A stretch of DNA of 64,000 bases from an uncultured Microbulbifer sp. (GTDB taxonomy: Bacteria > Pseudomonadota > Gammaproteobacteria > Pseudomonadales > Cellvibrionaceae): assembly GCF_947489355.1 (NCBI RefSeq), contig NZ_CANLDD010000020.1:1-64000 (forward strand), written 5' to 3'. The translations under genes and the position numbers were made by a program. This document shows, in pieces, positions 21,432 to 31,168 of the stretch (the stretch's first letter is position 1; each line of letters begins with the position of its first letter). Under the pieces are notes generated by a model. The model saw nothing but the letters and a program-made list of their open reading frames with translations. It did not search any database and was not told where the DNA came from.

Positions 21432-22160
21432 GTGGGGGATTGGGGTTTCCTGGCGGCTGCGCTCGCCATCGGCTTTCTCGGCAGTAGCCATTGTATCGGC
21501 ATGTGTGGGGGTATCTCGGGTGCCCTCGGCATGGCCGTGCCGGGTAGACAGACTGCCTGGGTACAGCTGGGGTCCTATCAACTGGGCCGCCTCGGCAGTT
21601 ACACCCTGATGGGGGCACTTGTCGGCGCTGTGGGTGCAGCCATTATTCCGGTACTCACGCCGCTGCGGTTTGCGGCGGGCATTATGCTGATAGCCATGGC
21701 GCTTTATGTTGCCGGCATTTGGCGCGGCCTGGTGTGGCTGGAGAGGGGGGGCAGTTATTTGTGGCGTTATGTGCAGCCGCTCTCGGCGAAGCTGTTGCCA
21801 GTGCATTCCGCCGGGCAGGCCGTTGCGCTGGGTGCCCTGTGGGGCTGGCTGCCTTGCGGCCTGGTGTATAGCGCACTGACCTTCGCCCTGGCCCAGGGCA
21901 GTGCCGAGCGCTCGGCCATGGCGATGTTCACCTTTGGCCTGGGCACTCTGCCGGCCATGCTGGCTACAGGGGCCGCCGCTGTACAGGTGCGCAACATTGT
22001 GCAGCGGCCTGGGGTTCGCCTGGGGTTCGCCGCGGCAATCCTGTTATTCGGTATCTGGACAATCTGGGGAGCCCTGGGCCATGGCGGGCACGGCGATCAC
22101 AGTGGTCATGGCACTATGGGCGCAATGGAATCCCCGCAGGCGGAAGAGCACCACCACTGA
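21432..22160 (+). CDS. TauE/SafE-like membrane protein of the cco cluster
   Basis: 242 residues, GTG start four bases after ccoS. Six to seven TMs with paired motifs FLGSSHCIGMCGGI at the start and GALWGWLPCGLVYSAL in the middle, both with Cys, and a His-rich end (HGGHGDHSGHGTMG and EEHHH). This DsbD/TauE-like family is regularly found after ccoS and may handle copper; the His tail supports metal binding, but transport substrate is inference. Confidence 0.8.
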   Translation: MGDWGFLAAALAIGFLGSSHCIGMCGGISGALGMAVPGRQTAWVQLGSYQLGRLGSYTLMGALVGAVGAAIIPVLTPLRFAAGIMLIAMALYVAGIWRGLVWLERGGSYLWRYVQPLSAKLLPVHSAGQAVALGALWGWLPCGLVYSALTFALAQGSAERSAMAMFTFGLGTLPAMLATGAAAVQVRNIVQRPGVRLGFAAAILLFGIWTIWGALGHGGHGDHSGHGTMGAMESPQAEEHHH

Positions 22161-22214
22161 AGACGGTATGAGCGCCGACTGGGCGCCGTGCCAGCCACTG
22201 GCAATAAGTGGTCT

Positions 22215-23069
22215 TTAGAGATCAATGCGCAGGGACAGATCAATTGCGCGCAGGTGCTTGGTCAGGCTGCCGGAAGAGATATAGTCCACTTCGAGTGCCC
22301 CCAGCTGTTCTATCCGGTCCCGGTCGACGCTTCCTGAAATTTCTATTTTGGCCCGGCCTTTCGCCAGCCTCAGGGCGGTGCGGGTATCTGTATCGTTAAA
22401 CTCGTCGAGCATAATGACATCGGCTCCACTTTTCAGCGCCTGTTGCAGCTCTTCGATACTCTCCACTTCAACCTCTACCAGGGCCTCGGGCTTGATGATT
22501 CTGGCTTGGGCTACTGCAGTATCGATACCCCCGGCGGCGGCGATATGGTTCTCCTTGATCAGGAAGGCATCGTACAGTCCGATGCGGTGGTTGTGACAGC
22601 CTCCACACAGTACCGCGTACTTTTGCGCACTGCGCAGGCCGGGAATGGTTTTGCGGGTGTCGAGAATCCTCACCTCGGTTCCGGCGGCCCGCGCGGCAAA
22701 CTCCGCGGCGGTAGTGGCGGTGCCGGAAAGGGTCTGCAGGAAATTCAACGCGGTCCGCTCCCCGGTGAGAATCGCCCGCGCATTGCCCTCCAGTTCGAGC
22801 AGGACGGTGTCGGTGGCTATCCGGTCACCGTCGGCAAAGTGCCAGTATAAATTCAGGCCGGCATCGAGCTGCTGAAACACTGCCTCCACCCAGGCGCGCC
22901 CGCTCAGGATGCAGCCCTCACGGGCAGTGACGTGCGCGCGCGCGGTGTGATCCGGGGGGACCAGCTGCGCGGTGATATCGCCGCTGCCGATATCTTCCTC
23001 CAGCGCTGTTCGCACAGCCCGTTGCAGATCGGGCATGATGTTTGGAATGGCACTGTCTCGTGGGTGCAT
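22215..23069 (-). CDS. nadC: Nicotinate-nucleotide pyrophosphorylase (carboxylating) NadC
   Basis: 284 residues from ATG 23069 (GAGGTTCC site). Converts quinolinate and PRPP to nicotinate mononucleotide in NAD synthesis. Typical features: ALEEDIGSGDITAQL near the start, ERTALNFLQTLSGTAT, RILDTRKTIPGLR, GGCHNHRIGLYDAFLIKENH, and EVEVESIEEL. Convergent with the cco cluster. Confidence 0.96.
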   Translation of the reverse strand: MHPRDSAIPNIMPDLQRAVRTALEEDIGSGDITAQLVPPDHTARAHVTAREGCILSGRAWVEAVFQQLDAGLNLYWHFADGDRIATDTVLLELEGNARAILTGERTALNFLQTLSGTATTAAEFAARAAGTEVRILDTRKTIPGLRSAQKYAVLCGGCHNHRIGLYDAFLIKENHIAAAGGIDTAVAQARIIKPEALVEVEVESIEELQQALKSGADVIMLDEFNDTDTRTALRLAKGRAKIEISGSVDRDRIEQLGALEVDYISSGSLTKHLRAIDLSLRIDL

Positions 23070-23250
23070 CGGGGAACCTCGTGTTAAACGCGGTGGGAGT
23101 TTACCAAAAAAACGAATATTTGATTGTCCAGGGCGAGGTGCCCACACCCCCCTGTGGACGCCTTCACAGTTAGCAGCTGGGTCGACGATTCGCTGTGACA
23201 AGCGTCTCAAATATGTCGTGAAACTGTGTAACAACACACCCTAACACGAG

Positions 23251-23358
23251 TAGAATCGACTGGGCGAGAAAAGCGGATTGCCTGATTGCCCGCTGAGGCA
23301 GTGGGTAAAATCACCGGGTTTATGCCGCTGGAACCTGAGGTGCATCAGGCGGCTTTTT
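23251..23358 (+). ncRNA. Candidate small RNA or leader with terminator-like end
   Basis: In the 464-bp gap upstream of the DUF1631 gene, a -10-like TAGAAT (23251-23256) precedes about 95 bases that can fold. CCCGCTG/CAGTGGG form a tight hairpin near 23289-23306, and GCCGC...CTGA/TCAG...GCGGC (23324-23353) is followed directly by TTTTT. No matching -35 is obvious. It may be a short transcript or simply a terminator. Confidence 0.3.
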
Positions 23359-23533
23359 GCGTTTTTCCGCAGAATACCGAACGTATTTTATGAGATCGGA
23401 CATCCTGGGACAGCGGGTACGGGATCTCGGCAATAGCGAGACTGGGTACTTTCCCGGGACTCACCGGGCTGACAGGGTTTTGGTGTCAGCAAATGCACAA
23501 TAGACCGGACGGCATGCGAAGGGCCTCTTGGAA

Positions 23534-25921
23534 ATGAGTGAATCCAGCAAGGTTGTTTCCCTCTCGGAGAAAAGCGCGGGACGGCAAGAGGCGGCTATGG
23601 GCAAACCCGCTGTCCTGCCTTCGGTCATTGTGCTGCTAAAGGAAAAGGCCAGTGCCGAGCTGCGCGAGCGGGTCAAGGCACTGTTTGGCAAAGTGGATGA
23701 CTCACTTTTTGCCATGGCCGAACGCGCCCATGGCCAGGAAGAGCAAGACGGTATGTTCCAGGCTCTGCGCCTGCTGCGTGTGGAGCGTCGCAATATTGTC
23801 GAGCGCTTTGTCGGCAATGTGGAGCAGGCCTTCCAAATCCGTCGGGAACAGGAGGAAGAGCCCGGCTTTGCCCCGGACAGCCTGTCGTTGGTGCACAATG
23901 ATGATCTGGAGCAACTGGTTGCTGCGGACACCATGGTGGCCAATGCCAAGCGCGATTTTGCCGAACCACTCGCCGAGCTGTGTGTGCGCCTGGATACGCT
24001 CTATTCAGTCAAGGTCTACGATAAAAACAATCCCCTCGGTCCTGATGTGATTTGCGATGCGTTTGTGGCATCCATACAGGCACTGGACCTCCATATTCGT
24101 GCCCGCCTCACGCTGCTGAAAAAATTTGAGCAGGAAGTGATGCTGCAGCTACGGGACTTTTACGAATTCTGCAATCAGCTGTTGGTGGAGCAGGGGGTGC
24201 TGCCCTCGCTGCGGGAACAGCAGCGCGCAGCGCGACGGCCTCCAGCCTATCCTGCAGGGCGAGGCCCCGGCAATCCGGGTGCGGTCCCGGCAGCTGGTGT
24301 CGGTCATGCCGGAGAGGGCGCTGCCCAGGTTGCATCGGGGATTCCCGTCAGTGGCCACTTTGCCCCGGGATTGGTGCCAGCTACCGCCGGTATGGCGCCA
24401 ATGCCCGCTGGGGACCTGCTCACTCACCTGAACGCCCTGCAAAGCGGAGCCCATTATCAGGATCCCGGTGCGGCCCAACTGTTGAATGTTGGCGACCTGC
24501 TGCAGCAGCGCCTGGTGGATGCCCATCAGGCAGCTTCACTGGCAAAAGTGGACACCGATGTGATCAAGCTGGTGGAGATGTTGTTTTCCTTTATTCTGGA
24601 AGACCGCAGTCTTGCCACACCGATTAAATCCCAACTCGGCCGTTTGCAGCTGCCGCTACTCAAGGTTGCGATTGCCGATAAATCATTCTTTAGCAAGGGG
24701 GGCCACCCCGCACGCAAGCTGCTCAATGAACTCGCCGATGCAGCCACTGGATGGCAGGCGCCTGAGGACCATGAAACTGACCCTCTATACCGCGAGATTT
24801 CCCAGATTGTTGAGCGCGTTCTCGGGGAGTTCGATCGGGATATTAATATTTTCTCCACACTGCTGGAGTCCCTGCGCGAGTTTATTATTCGGGAGCGAAA
24901 GCGTGCGGAAATGCTGGAACGCCGGGTTGTGGATGAGGCTGATGGCCGCGCAAAAACCCAGGCCGCGCGCGCACGTGTTGCTGCGGTAATGGATGCCTTG
25001 GTAGCCGAGCGGGACTTGCCTGCGGTGGTTCAGGACTGGCTGCAAAAAGTCTGGAATAACGTACTGTTCCTCACCTGTGTGAAAGAGGGTACTGAGAGCG
25101 AGGCCTGGAATCGCGACGTGCGCACAGCCCGTGATCTGGTGTGGAGTGTACAGGCACCAATGCCTGATTCCCGCAAGCAGCTCCTTGGGCTTTTGCCGGT
25201 TTTACAAGAGCGATTGCGCGAGGGTATTGAGGCGCTCTCCTATAATGCCTTCGAGGCGCGATCCATGTTTGCCGGTTTGAAGGAAATTTATCGCGAGCGC
25301 TTTGCCTTGGCACAACGCCTTACCGAAAGGCGCGAACTCCAGGTCAAAGAGCGGGTGGCTCGTGAAATTAAGGCAGTCGCTGCGATGGATCAGCTACCAG
25401 AAGCTCCCCGGGCACCTGCTGCCGCCGAACCCCCACCGAAAGCAGCCACTGTTTCCGGGGCCGGCGAGCCACAACCGGTTGTTGATGCAGATATCGAACC
25501 GGTAGCTGAACAGATCGCTGCAGTGCAGGAGGTGGCTGTGCCGCAAATGGAGGAGCTGGAGCAGGCAGTTGCCCAGGCGGAGGTGGTTGCAGCCTCTCCA
25601 GAGCATGAAGGTTTGGCGCCTCTCGATAAGGAAGACCCCCACTGGCAGATGACTTTTCGCTTGGCCCAGGGTAGCTGGTTTGAGTTGAAGCGCTCCGATG
25701 AGGAGCAGTTCCGTTGTCGCCTGGCCGCAGTGATCCGCGATATCGATCAGTTTATCTTCGTGAACCGCAATGGCGCCAAGGTAGCCGAGTTCGGCCGTTT
25801 GGAGTTGGCGCATGCACTGCGCTGCGCGCAGCTGCTGCCCCTTGATGACGGAATGCTGTTTGAACGCGCTCTGCAGTCAGTGATTGGCAATGTGCGCAAG
25901 AAGCGCAGCGAGCAGGGCTAG
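23534..25921 (+). CDS. DUF1631 family protein
   Basis: 795 residues from ATG 23534 (TTG 23528 is an alternative). Large soluble, mostly helical protein. Residues 215-280 are Ala/Gly/Pro-rich linker, and about 640-710 is an Ala/Pro/Glu-rich linker. The conserved C-terminal block (DPHWQMTFRLAQGSWFELKR... FVNRNGAKVAEF) resembles PilZ-like beta sheets; whether it binds cyclic di-GMP cannot be told from the sequence. Function of the family is not established. Confidence 0.85.
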   Translation: MSESSKVVSLSEKSAGRQEAAMGKPAVLPSVIVLLKEKASAELRERVKALFGKVDDSLFAMAERAHGQEEQDGMFQALRLLRVERRNIVERFVGNVEQAFQIRREQEEEPGFAPDSLSLVHNDDLEQLVAADTMVANAKRDFAEPLAELCVRLDTLYSVKVYDKNNPLGPDVICDAFVASIQALDLHIRARLTLLKKFEQEVMLQLRDFYEFCNQLLVEQGVLPSLREQQRAARRPPAYPAGRGPGNPGAVPAAGVGHAGEGAAQVASGIPVSGHFAPGLVPATAGMAPMPAGDLLTHLNALQSGAHYQDPGAAQLLNVGDLLQQRLVDAHQAASLAKVDTDVIKLVEMLFSFILEDRSLATPIKSQLGRLQLPLLKVAIADKSFFSKGGHPARKLLNELADAATGWQAPEDHETDPLYREISQIVERVLGEFDRDINIFSTLLESLREFIIRERKRAEMLERRVVDEADGRAKTQAARARVAAVMDALVAERDLPAVVQDWLQKVWNNVLFLTCVKEGTESEAWNRDVRTARDLVWSVQAPMPDSRKQLLGLLPVLQERLREGIEALSYNAFEARSMFAGLKEIYRERFALAQRLTERRELQVKERVAREIKAVAAMDQLPEAPRAPAAAEPPPKAATVSGAGEPQPVVDADIEPVAEQIAAVQEVAVPQMEELEQAVAQAEVVAASPEHEGLAPLDKEDPHWQMTFRLAQGSWFELKRSDEEQFRCRLAAVIRDIDQFIFVNRNGAKVAEFGRLELAHALRCAQLLPLDDGMLFERALQSVIGNVRKKRSEQG

Positions 25922-25972
25922 GTTTCAGCCCGATTGGTCCTGTGGAGACCGGGTTGCTGACGGGGGAGTACT

Positions 25973-26653
25973 ATGAATGGAGCCAAACCGCCTCCACGGG
26001 ATTGGCATATCGATCAACGCTTCCATAAAATGGTATCTGCTGAACCCCTGAGGCAACTTGCGGGGTTGGTTCTCTGGAGTGGAGATCGCAGATTGAAATA
26101 CCAAGTGGATGCCGGTTGGTTGTCCGGGGCGCGCCGGGTTCCCAGTCCCCACTGCAACAGGCGGCCCGAAAACTGCCCTGTGGACCTTCTGGTGGTCCAT
26201 AGTATCAGCTTGCCACCGGGACAATACGGCGGCCCCTATATCGATGCCTTCTTTCTGGGGCAGTTGGATATCGACGCCCACCCCTATTTTGCTGAAATCG
26301 TCGCTTTACAGGTCTCGGCCCATATCCTCATCGATCGCGATGGCATCGTCACACAGTATGTCCCCCTGGACCGGCGCGCCTGGCATGCGGGCAAGTCCGA
26401 ATTCGAAGGCCGCAGCAACTGTAACGATTTCTCTATTGGTATTGAGCTGGAGGGGCTGGATACAGATATTTATACCGATGCCCAGTATCGTGCACTGGCA
26501 GAAGTCAGTGCAGCTGTTATGCGGGCCTATCCCTCTATAGATGTCGATAGAATTGCCAGTCACTCCGATATAGCGCCAGGGCGCAAGCTGGACCCGGGCC
26601 CCGGGTTTGACTGGGAACGCTACCTGCGTGAGCTCCACCAGGTCGCCGGGTAA
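25973..26653 (+). CDS. ampD: 1,6-anhydro-N-acetylmuramyl-L-alanine amidase AmpD
   Basis: 226 residues, ATG 25973 with a strong GGGGGAG site. Cytosolic zinc amidase of muropeptide recycling; its loss commonly derepresses AmpC beta-lactamase. Zinc and catalytic residues: VVHSISLPPG (His), ARRVPSPHCNRRP, IGIELEG (Glu) and SHSDIAPGRKLDPG (His, Asp). About 40 residues longer at the N-terminus than E. coli AmpD; an internal ATG at 26030 would trim it. Followed by ampE. Confidence 0.94.
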   Translation: MNGAKPPPRDWHIDQRFHKMVSAEPLRQLAGLVLWSGDRRLKYQVDAGWLSGARRVPSPHCNRRPENCPVDLLVVHSISLPPGQYGGPYIDAFFLGQLDIDAHPYFAEIVALQVSAHILIDRDGIVTQYVPLDRRAWHAGKSEFEGRSNCNDFSIGIELEGLDTDIYTDAQYRALAEVSAAVMRAYPSIDVDRIASHSDIAPGRKLDPGPGFDWERYLRELHQVAG

Positions 26654-26812
26654 CAGCTTCTTTCTTTCGCTGCTGGTGTATCGGCAATCACCACCGTTAC
26701 AATCCCGCTGTGATTGGGGTTGGCGCCTGCCCGGGCCGGGCATAGACAGGGCGCACAGCACTTTCCTTGGCTCCCTGCCTTCTTCTCCACTGGAGGCTAA
26801 AGCGGTATCGCT

Positions 26813-27688
26813 ATGACTCTGTTAATTGTTTTATTCACGTTGGCGCTTGTACAAATCTGGGGGTCCGGTGCTCCCATACACCGCGATGACTGGTTTGCCA
26901 AGTGGTGTGAACGCCTGGACAAGCTGGCACCGCTACGGGGCAATGCCGGATTATTGCTTGCTACCACCCTACTGCCACCAGTGATTGTGGTGGCAGTGCT
27001 AATGCTCGTTGCAGAGTCCATTGCGGGTGGGCTTGGCGTGCTGCTAGCAGGCGTGCCACTGCTGCTCTACTGCCTGGGTCGGGGTGATTTTAATGCTGTT
27101 TTGACCAACTACCTCTGTCACTGGTATCGGGGTGATCTTAACGCTGCTACCGAGGCCGCCTCGCCTTTGCTGAAAGAGTTGCACGAGGAGCCGGCGGATG
27201 GCAGACAACTGCATGAGCAGGTATTTCGCGGTGCAGCCTATTGCGCCTTTGAGCGCCTGTTTGCGGTTTTATTCTGGTTTATTGTGTTGGGTATTCCCGG
27301 GGCGCTGCTGTTTCGCCTGAGTGCTCTGTATGCACAGCGCAGTGGCGAGGCGGATCGGGTTAGCACTGCGGCGCGCTGGCTGTGGCTGCTTGAGTGGTTG
27401 CCGGTCAGGGTAATGGGGATCAGTTTCGCAATTGTCGGCAATTTCGCTGGCTGTTATCGCGCCTGGCGCCAATGCCTGATGTGTCGCGAGTGGGATACGG
27501 CCCAGGTGCTGGAAGCCTATCTCGAGGGGGCTCTGGGTGGGATCGATGCCAGTGCATGTGGTGCCACTGGAGATCTGTCACAGGCCCAGCGCCAGTGTGG
27601 GGCGCAGATTGAGGGCCTGCAGGCCCTGCTGTCCAGAGCCCTGCTGCTATGGTTGACCGTCTTGGCGCTGGCAGTGTTATTTGCCTGA
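26813..27688 (+). CDS. ampE: Inner-membrane protein AmpE
   Basis: 291 residues with four predicted TMs (starts at residues 1, about 53, 145 and 268). Start MTLLIVLFTLALVQIWGSG and RGDFNAVLTNYL fit AmpE, the cobS-like membrane partner of AmpD. Function in beta-lactamase regulation is poorly defined. 160 bp after ampD. Confidence 0.88.
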   Translation: MTLLIVLFTLALVQIWGSGAPIHRDDWFAKWCERLDKLAPLRGNAGLLLATTLLPPVIVVAVLMLVAESIAGGLGVLLAGVPLLLYCLGRGDFNAVLTNYLCHWYRGDLNAATEAASPLLKELHEEPADGRQLHEQVFRGAAYCAFERLFAVLFWFIVLGIPGALLFRLSALYAQRSGEADRVSTAARWLWLLEWLPVRVMGISFAIVGNFAGCYRAWRQCLMCREWDTAQVLEAYLEGALGGIDASACGATGDLSQAQRQCGAQIEGLQALLSRALLLWLTVLALAVLFA

Positions 27689-27794
27689 TACCAAATGGCT
27701 GCATCAGAGTGGGTGTGCGCAAATCAGATACAGCGCTTTTATTTGCCCGGCATTTTTTCGGTGGCCGCACCAGGTCTAGTGATCTTTCCGCAGC

Positions 27795-28144
27795 ATGGCA
27801 TCTGCCAGCGGGCAACGGCTGCCTATAGTCGAGCTGGACGACTTCGGAATGGTGGAGGAGTTTGTCAACCAACAAGAAAAGCCGCTCGTCCTGTATATCT
27901 TTACCCGAAGTGGTGCCCTTGCCAAGCGTATTCTTTCCCGGTGCAGTTCCGGTAACGCCTGCGTAAACGGTTGTATGATGTTTATGCTAACCCAGAATCT
28001 GCCGTTTGGGAGCATGGGTGCCAGTGGCGTAGGCTCCTAAGGGTGGCGATCAAGCGGTCCATGAATGACTTACTGGATTGCCCGGCTGAGGAGGACGCAA
28101 GCTACTGGTTTTTGGGGACAATGGATTGGTACATTCGGCACTAA
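27795..28144 (+). pseudogene. Small hypothetical gene, apparently frameshifted
   Basis: Two adjoining frames both read like protein. From ATG 27795 a frame gives PIVELDDFGMVEEFVNQQEK and onward. About 50 codons later a different frame gives RLYDVYANPESAVWEHGCQW and NDLLDCPAEEDASYWFLG to a TAA at 28142-28144. A one- or two-base indel near 27940-27960 would join them into about 115 residues. I do not recognise the family. A sequencing error is as likely as real decay. Confidence 0.45.
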
Positions 28145-28165
28145 ACTAGAAAGACAAAAAGAACT

Positions 28166-29152
28166 ATGCCCTCGGACCGAAACGACTTACCTACCAGCGC
28201 TGACGTCTTTTCTGGCGCACAAAATATTGCCGGAACGATTCACCGAACCCCACTGATACGCTCCAGGCAACTGGATCGGCTGAGTGGTGCCAAGGTTTGG
28301 TTTAAATGTGAACATATGCAGAAAGTGGGTGCCTTCAAGGCGCGCGGTGCAGCCAATGCCCTGTCCCGCTTGCCGGAAGGGACGGTGGCAGTGGCAACCC
28401 ACTCCTCTGGCAATCACGGTGCTGCCCTGGCCTGGGCCGCGGCAGAGCGCGGCTTGCCCTGTACCGTTGTGATGCCCGATACCGCGCCCAGGGCGAAGCG
28501 CGCGGCGGTCGAGGGGTATGGTGCGGTTATCGTTCCCTGTGGACCGAGCCTGGCGGAGCGGGAGTCGACCCTGCAGGCGGTGGTGCAACAAACAGGCGCT
28601 CACATAGTGCCGCCTTATGATGACAGCCGAGTTATCGCCGGACAGGGCACGGTTGCCCTGGAAATTGTGCAGCAGTGCCGTGAACAGGGCTTTACACCGG
28701 ACGTAATTCTGGCGCCTGTCGGTGGGGGTGGTTTGCTCGCGGGTATCGGCCTGGCAATGGCGGCATTGGCCCCTGATATGCTGGTTATTGGTGCCGAGCC
28801 CGCCAGTGCGGATGATGCCCAGCGTTCACTGCGTAGCGGTGTGCATATTACCAGCCATCAACCGCAGACGATTGCCGATGGCCTGCGTACAACACTCGGG
28901 CGCAGGAACTACACGATCATTCGCCGCACAGTACGGGATATTGTGACAGTATCAGAAAATGGTATTGTGCGGGCCATGCGGCTGTTATGGACCCGCACCA
29001 AACAACTGGTGGAGCCCTCCGCCGCGGTGGGCTTCGCTGCAGTACTGGAACACGGGGCCCGCTTTCGCAATAAACATATCGCAATTGTCTTGACGGGCGG
29101 CAACCTGGATCTGGACAAGGCCTCCGGGCTGTTGGCCACTGTGGGAGAGTAA
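28166..29152 (+). CDS. PLP-dependent threonine/serine dehydratase family protein
   Basis: 328 residues, fold-type II PLP enzyme. The PLP-binding Lys is in KVGAFKARGAANA (about residue 59); SSGNHGAALAWAA and the phosphate-cradle GGGGLLAG follow. Single-domain without an ACT tail, so it resembles serine racemase or catabolic threonine dehydratase; which substrate cannot be told. The start lies 21 bp after the broken small gene. Confidence 0.85.
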   Translation: MPSDRNDLPTSADVFSGAQNIAGTIHRTPLIRSRQLDRLSGAKVWFKCEHMQKVGAFKARGAANALSRLPEGTVAVATHSSGNHGAALAWAAAERGLPCTVVMPDTAPRAKRAAVEGYGAVIVPCGPSLAERESTLQAVVQQTGAHIVPPYDDSRVIAGQGTVALEIVQQCREQGFTPDVILAPVGGGGLLAGIGLAMAALAPDMLVIGAEPASADDAQRSLRSGVHITSHQPQTIADGLRTTLGRRNYTIIRRTVRDIVTVSENGIVRAMRLLWTRTKQLVEPSAAVGFAAVLEHGARFRNKHIAIVLTGGNLDLDKASGLLATVGE

Positions 29153-29154
29153 CA

Positions 29155-29745
29155 ATGGGGATTTTGGCTATGCACTTTGGATTTTGCCGTTTAGCTTGCT
29201 GCAAACTCGCCAAGGGTCTTGTGGCGTCAGCACTTTTACTGGTGGCTGTGATATCCCATGCCGGCCAGTTGACGTTGTCATCCAGTTCCCTCAGCCCCGG
29301 GCAGAAAATGCCGCTGGCACATGTCTATGGCGGTTGTGGTGGGGAAAATCTGTCTCCCCAGCTCAGCTGGAAAGGGGCCCCAGAAGGCACTAAAAGTTAC
29401 GCGGTCATGGTATACGATCCGGATGCACCCACGGGCAGTGGCTGGTGGCACTGGGTGGTGTTCAATATTCCCGCGGATACCACCAGCCTTCCGGAGGGTG
29501 CCGGCGACCTGAAAAACGGTTTGATCCCGGAAGCGATCCAGGTCAGTAATGACTATGGGAGCCTGGGATATGGCGGTGCCTGCCCGCCCAAAGGGCACGG
29601 CGATCACCGTTATCGCTTCCGGGTATTTGCCTTAAAGGTGGAGTCATTGCCGCTGGATGAAAATGCTTCACCGGCCAAGGTGGGCTTTCATGTGAATGCA
29701 AATAAACTGGCCGAGGCTGAGCTTGAGGTGCTGTGGGGACACTAA
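29155..29745 (+). CDS. YbhB/YbcL family PEBP-like protein, exported
   Basis: 196 residues with a signal peptide (hydrophobic LVASALLLVAVISHA, probable cleavage after SHA about residue 40). The PEBP fold is shown by VYDPDAPTGSGWWHWVVFNIP and the GYGGACPPKGHGDHRYRFRVFAL motif. Probably periplasmic; ligand unknown. ATG 29170 is an equally good start. Confidence 0.88.
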   Translation: MGILAMHFGFCRLACCKLAKGLVASALLLVAVISHAGQLTLSSSSLSPGQKMPLAHVYGGCGGENLSPQLSWKGAPEGTKSYAVMVYDPDAPTGSGWWHWVVFNIPADTTSLPEGAGDLKNGLIPEAIQVSNDYGSLGYGGACPPKGHGDHRYRFRVFALKVESLPLDENASPAKVGFHVNANKLAEAELEVLWGH

Positions 29746-29804
29746 CCGTGCAGTGTCATATGCGGTACCTGGAGTTTAACACCTTCTTAAAGAAGCGATA
29801 AATT

Positions 29805-31079
29805 ATGACGCACGAAACGGTCAGAGAAGCGGTATTCAATCGGCGTATGCTGATCTGTATCGGCACAGGCTTTGCCTCTGGAATGCCATACTTTGTACTG
29901 GTCCAATTGGTACCGGCCTGGCTGCGTTCCGAAGGGGTGGACCTGGCAACCATCGGTATTTTTGCCCTGCTGGGACTGCCCTACACCTGGAAATTTCTCT
30001 GGTCGCCGCTCATGGAGCGATACGCCTTTCCCATCCTGGGACGACGGCGCGGCTGGATGCTGGTGATGCAGCTCCTGCTAATTGTTTGTATTGGTGCACT
30101 GGGGATGTTCAGTCCCCAATTCAGTATCTTGACCATTGCGGCACTGTGCCTTGGTGTTGCCTTTTTCAGTGCCAGCCAGGATATCGTATTGGATGCCTTT
30201 CGCCGGGAAATCCTCCCGGACCGGGAACTGGGACTGGGTAACTCTTTTTATGCGAATGCCTATCGAATTTCCGGTCTGATACCCGGTTCCCTGAGCCTGA
30301 TCCTGTCGGATCACCTGGCCTGGAATCAGGTATTTTGGGTAACCGCAGCGTTTATGCTGATTGCCGTCTTTATGACACTGGCGGTCGATGAACCAAAACA
30401 TCCGGCCGCGCGGCCGGGCACACTTCGCGATGCCATAGTGTTACCGTTTGTGGAGTTTTTCAATCGCAACGGTGTCAAGCATGCGCTTTTGGTGCTGGCC
30501 TTTATGTTCCTGTACAAGCTCGGCGACAACATGGCTACGGCACTGGCCACCCCCTACTACCTGGATATGGGGTACTCCAAGACAGATATTGGTATTGTGG
30601 CTAAAAATGCCGGTCTATGGCCAGCCGCCATCGGTGGTTTTTTTGGAGGTCTGTTGATCGTCCGGATTGGCATCAATAAATGCCTGTGGATTTTCGGCGT
30701 TGTTCAGTTTCTATCGATATTTGGCTTTATGATCTTGTCCGAGGTCAATGGGGATTTGGTGGGAACACCGGGCTTCAACCCCAGCCTATGGCTTTTAGCC
30801 GTCGTTATTGCCTTTGAGTATTTGGGGGTTGGGCTGGGCACAGCGGTACTCATCGCCTTTCTCGCCCGCACGACCAGTAAATTGCACACTGCCACACAAT
30901 TTGCTTTATTCAGTGCCTTGACCCTGTTGCCGAGAACGCTTGTGAATGCTTCAACGGGCTTTCTGGTGGAGTCCATGGGATGGACCAATTTCTTTTTGTT
31001 GTGTGCTGCCCTGGCGATTCCGGGAATGCTGTTGCTGTTCGCCGTCGCCCCCTGGAGTGGTAATGGTGAGGAGGCATAG
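29805..31079 (+). CDS. AmpG-like major facilitator permease
   Basis: 424 residues, 12 TMs. The opening GFASGMPYFVLVQLVPAWL and LLGLPYTWKFLWSPLMERY match AmpG-type muropeptide permeases (GxxSGxPxxL and the K-F-xW-P motif), as does SQDIVLDAFRREIL. Its place just beyond ampD-ampE supports import of anhydromuropeptides. E. coli AmpG is longer, with two extra TMs. Confidence 0.82.
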   Translation: MTHETVREAVFNRRMLICIGTGFASGMPYFVLVQLVPAWLRSEGVDLATIGIFALLGLPYTWKFLWSPLMERYAFPILGRRRGWMLVMQLLLIVCIGALGMFSPQFSILTIAALCLGVAFFSASQDIVLDAFRREILPDRELGLGNSFYANAYRISGLIPGSLSLILSDHLAWNQVFWVTAAFMLIAVFMTLAVDEPKHPAARPGTLRDAIVLPFVEFFNRNGVKHALLVLAFMFLYKLGDNMATALATPYYLDMGYSKTDIGIVAKNAGLWPAAIGGFFGGLLIVRIGINKCLWIFGVVQFLSIFGFMILSEVNGDLVGTPGFNPSLWLLAVVIAFEYLGVGLGTAVLIAFLARTTSKLHTATQFALFSALTLLPRTLVNASTGFLVESMGWTNFFLLCAALAIPGMLLLFAVAPWSGNGEEA

Positions 31080-31168
31080 AGGCTCCCCAGGATGCATATG
31101 GGCGCACAGGTATCCCTTCTCGGCAGATTGCGCCAGGATGGCAGCCGGGTCCGATATTTCCGTTGCTT

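Noticed and set aside
27695-27955. Thioredoxin-like protein suggested by WCPC in one frame
   Set aside because: Only the few residues near WCPC look right; the flanking residues do not resemble thioredoxin, and the neighbouring frame is better coding.
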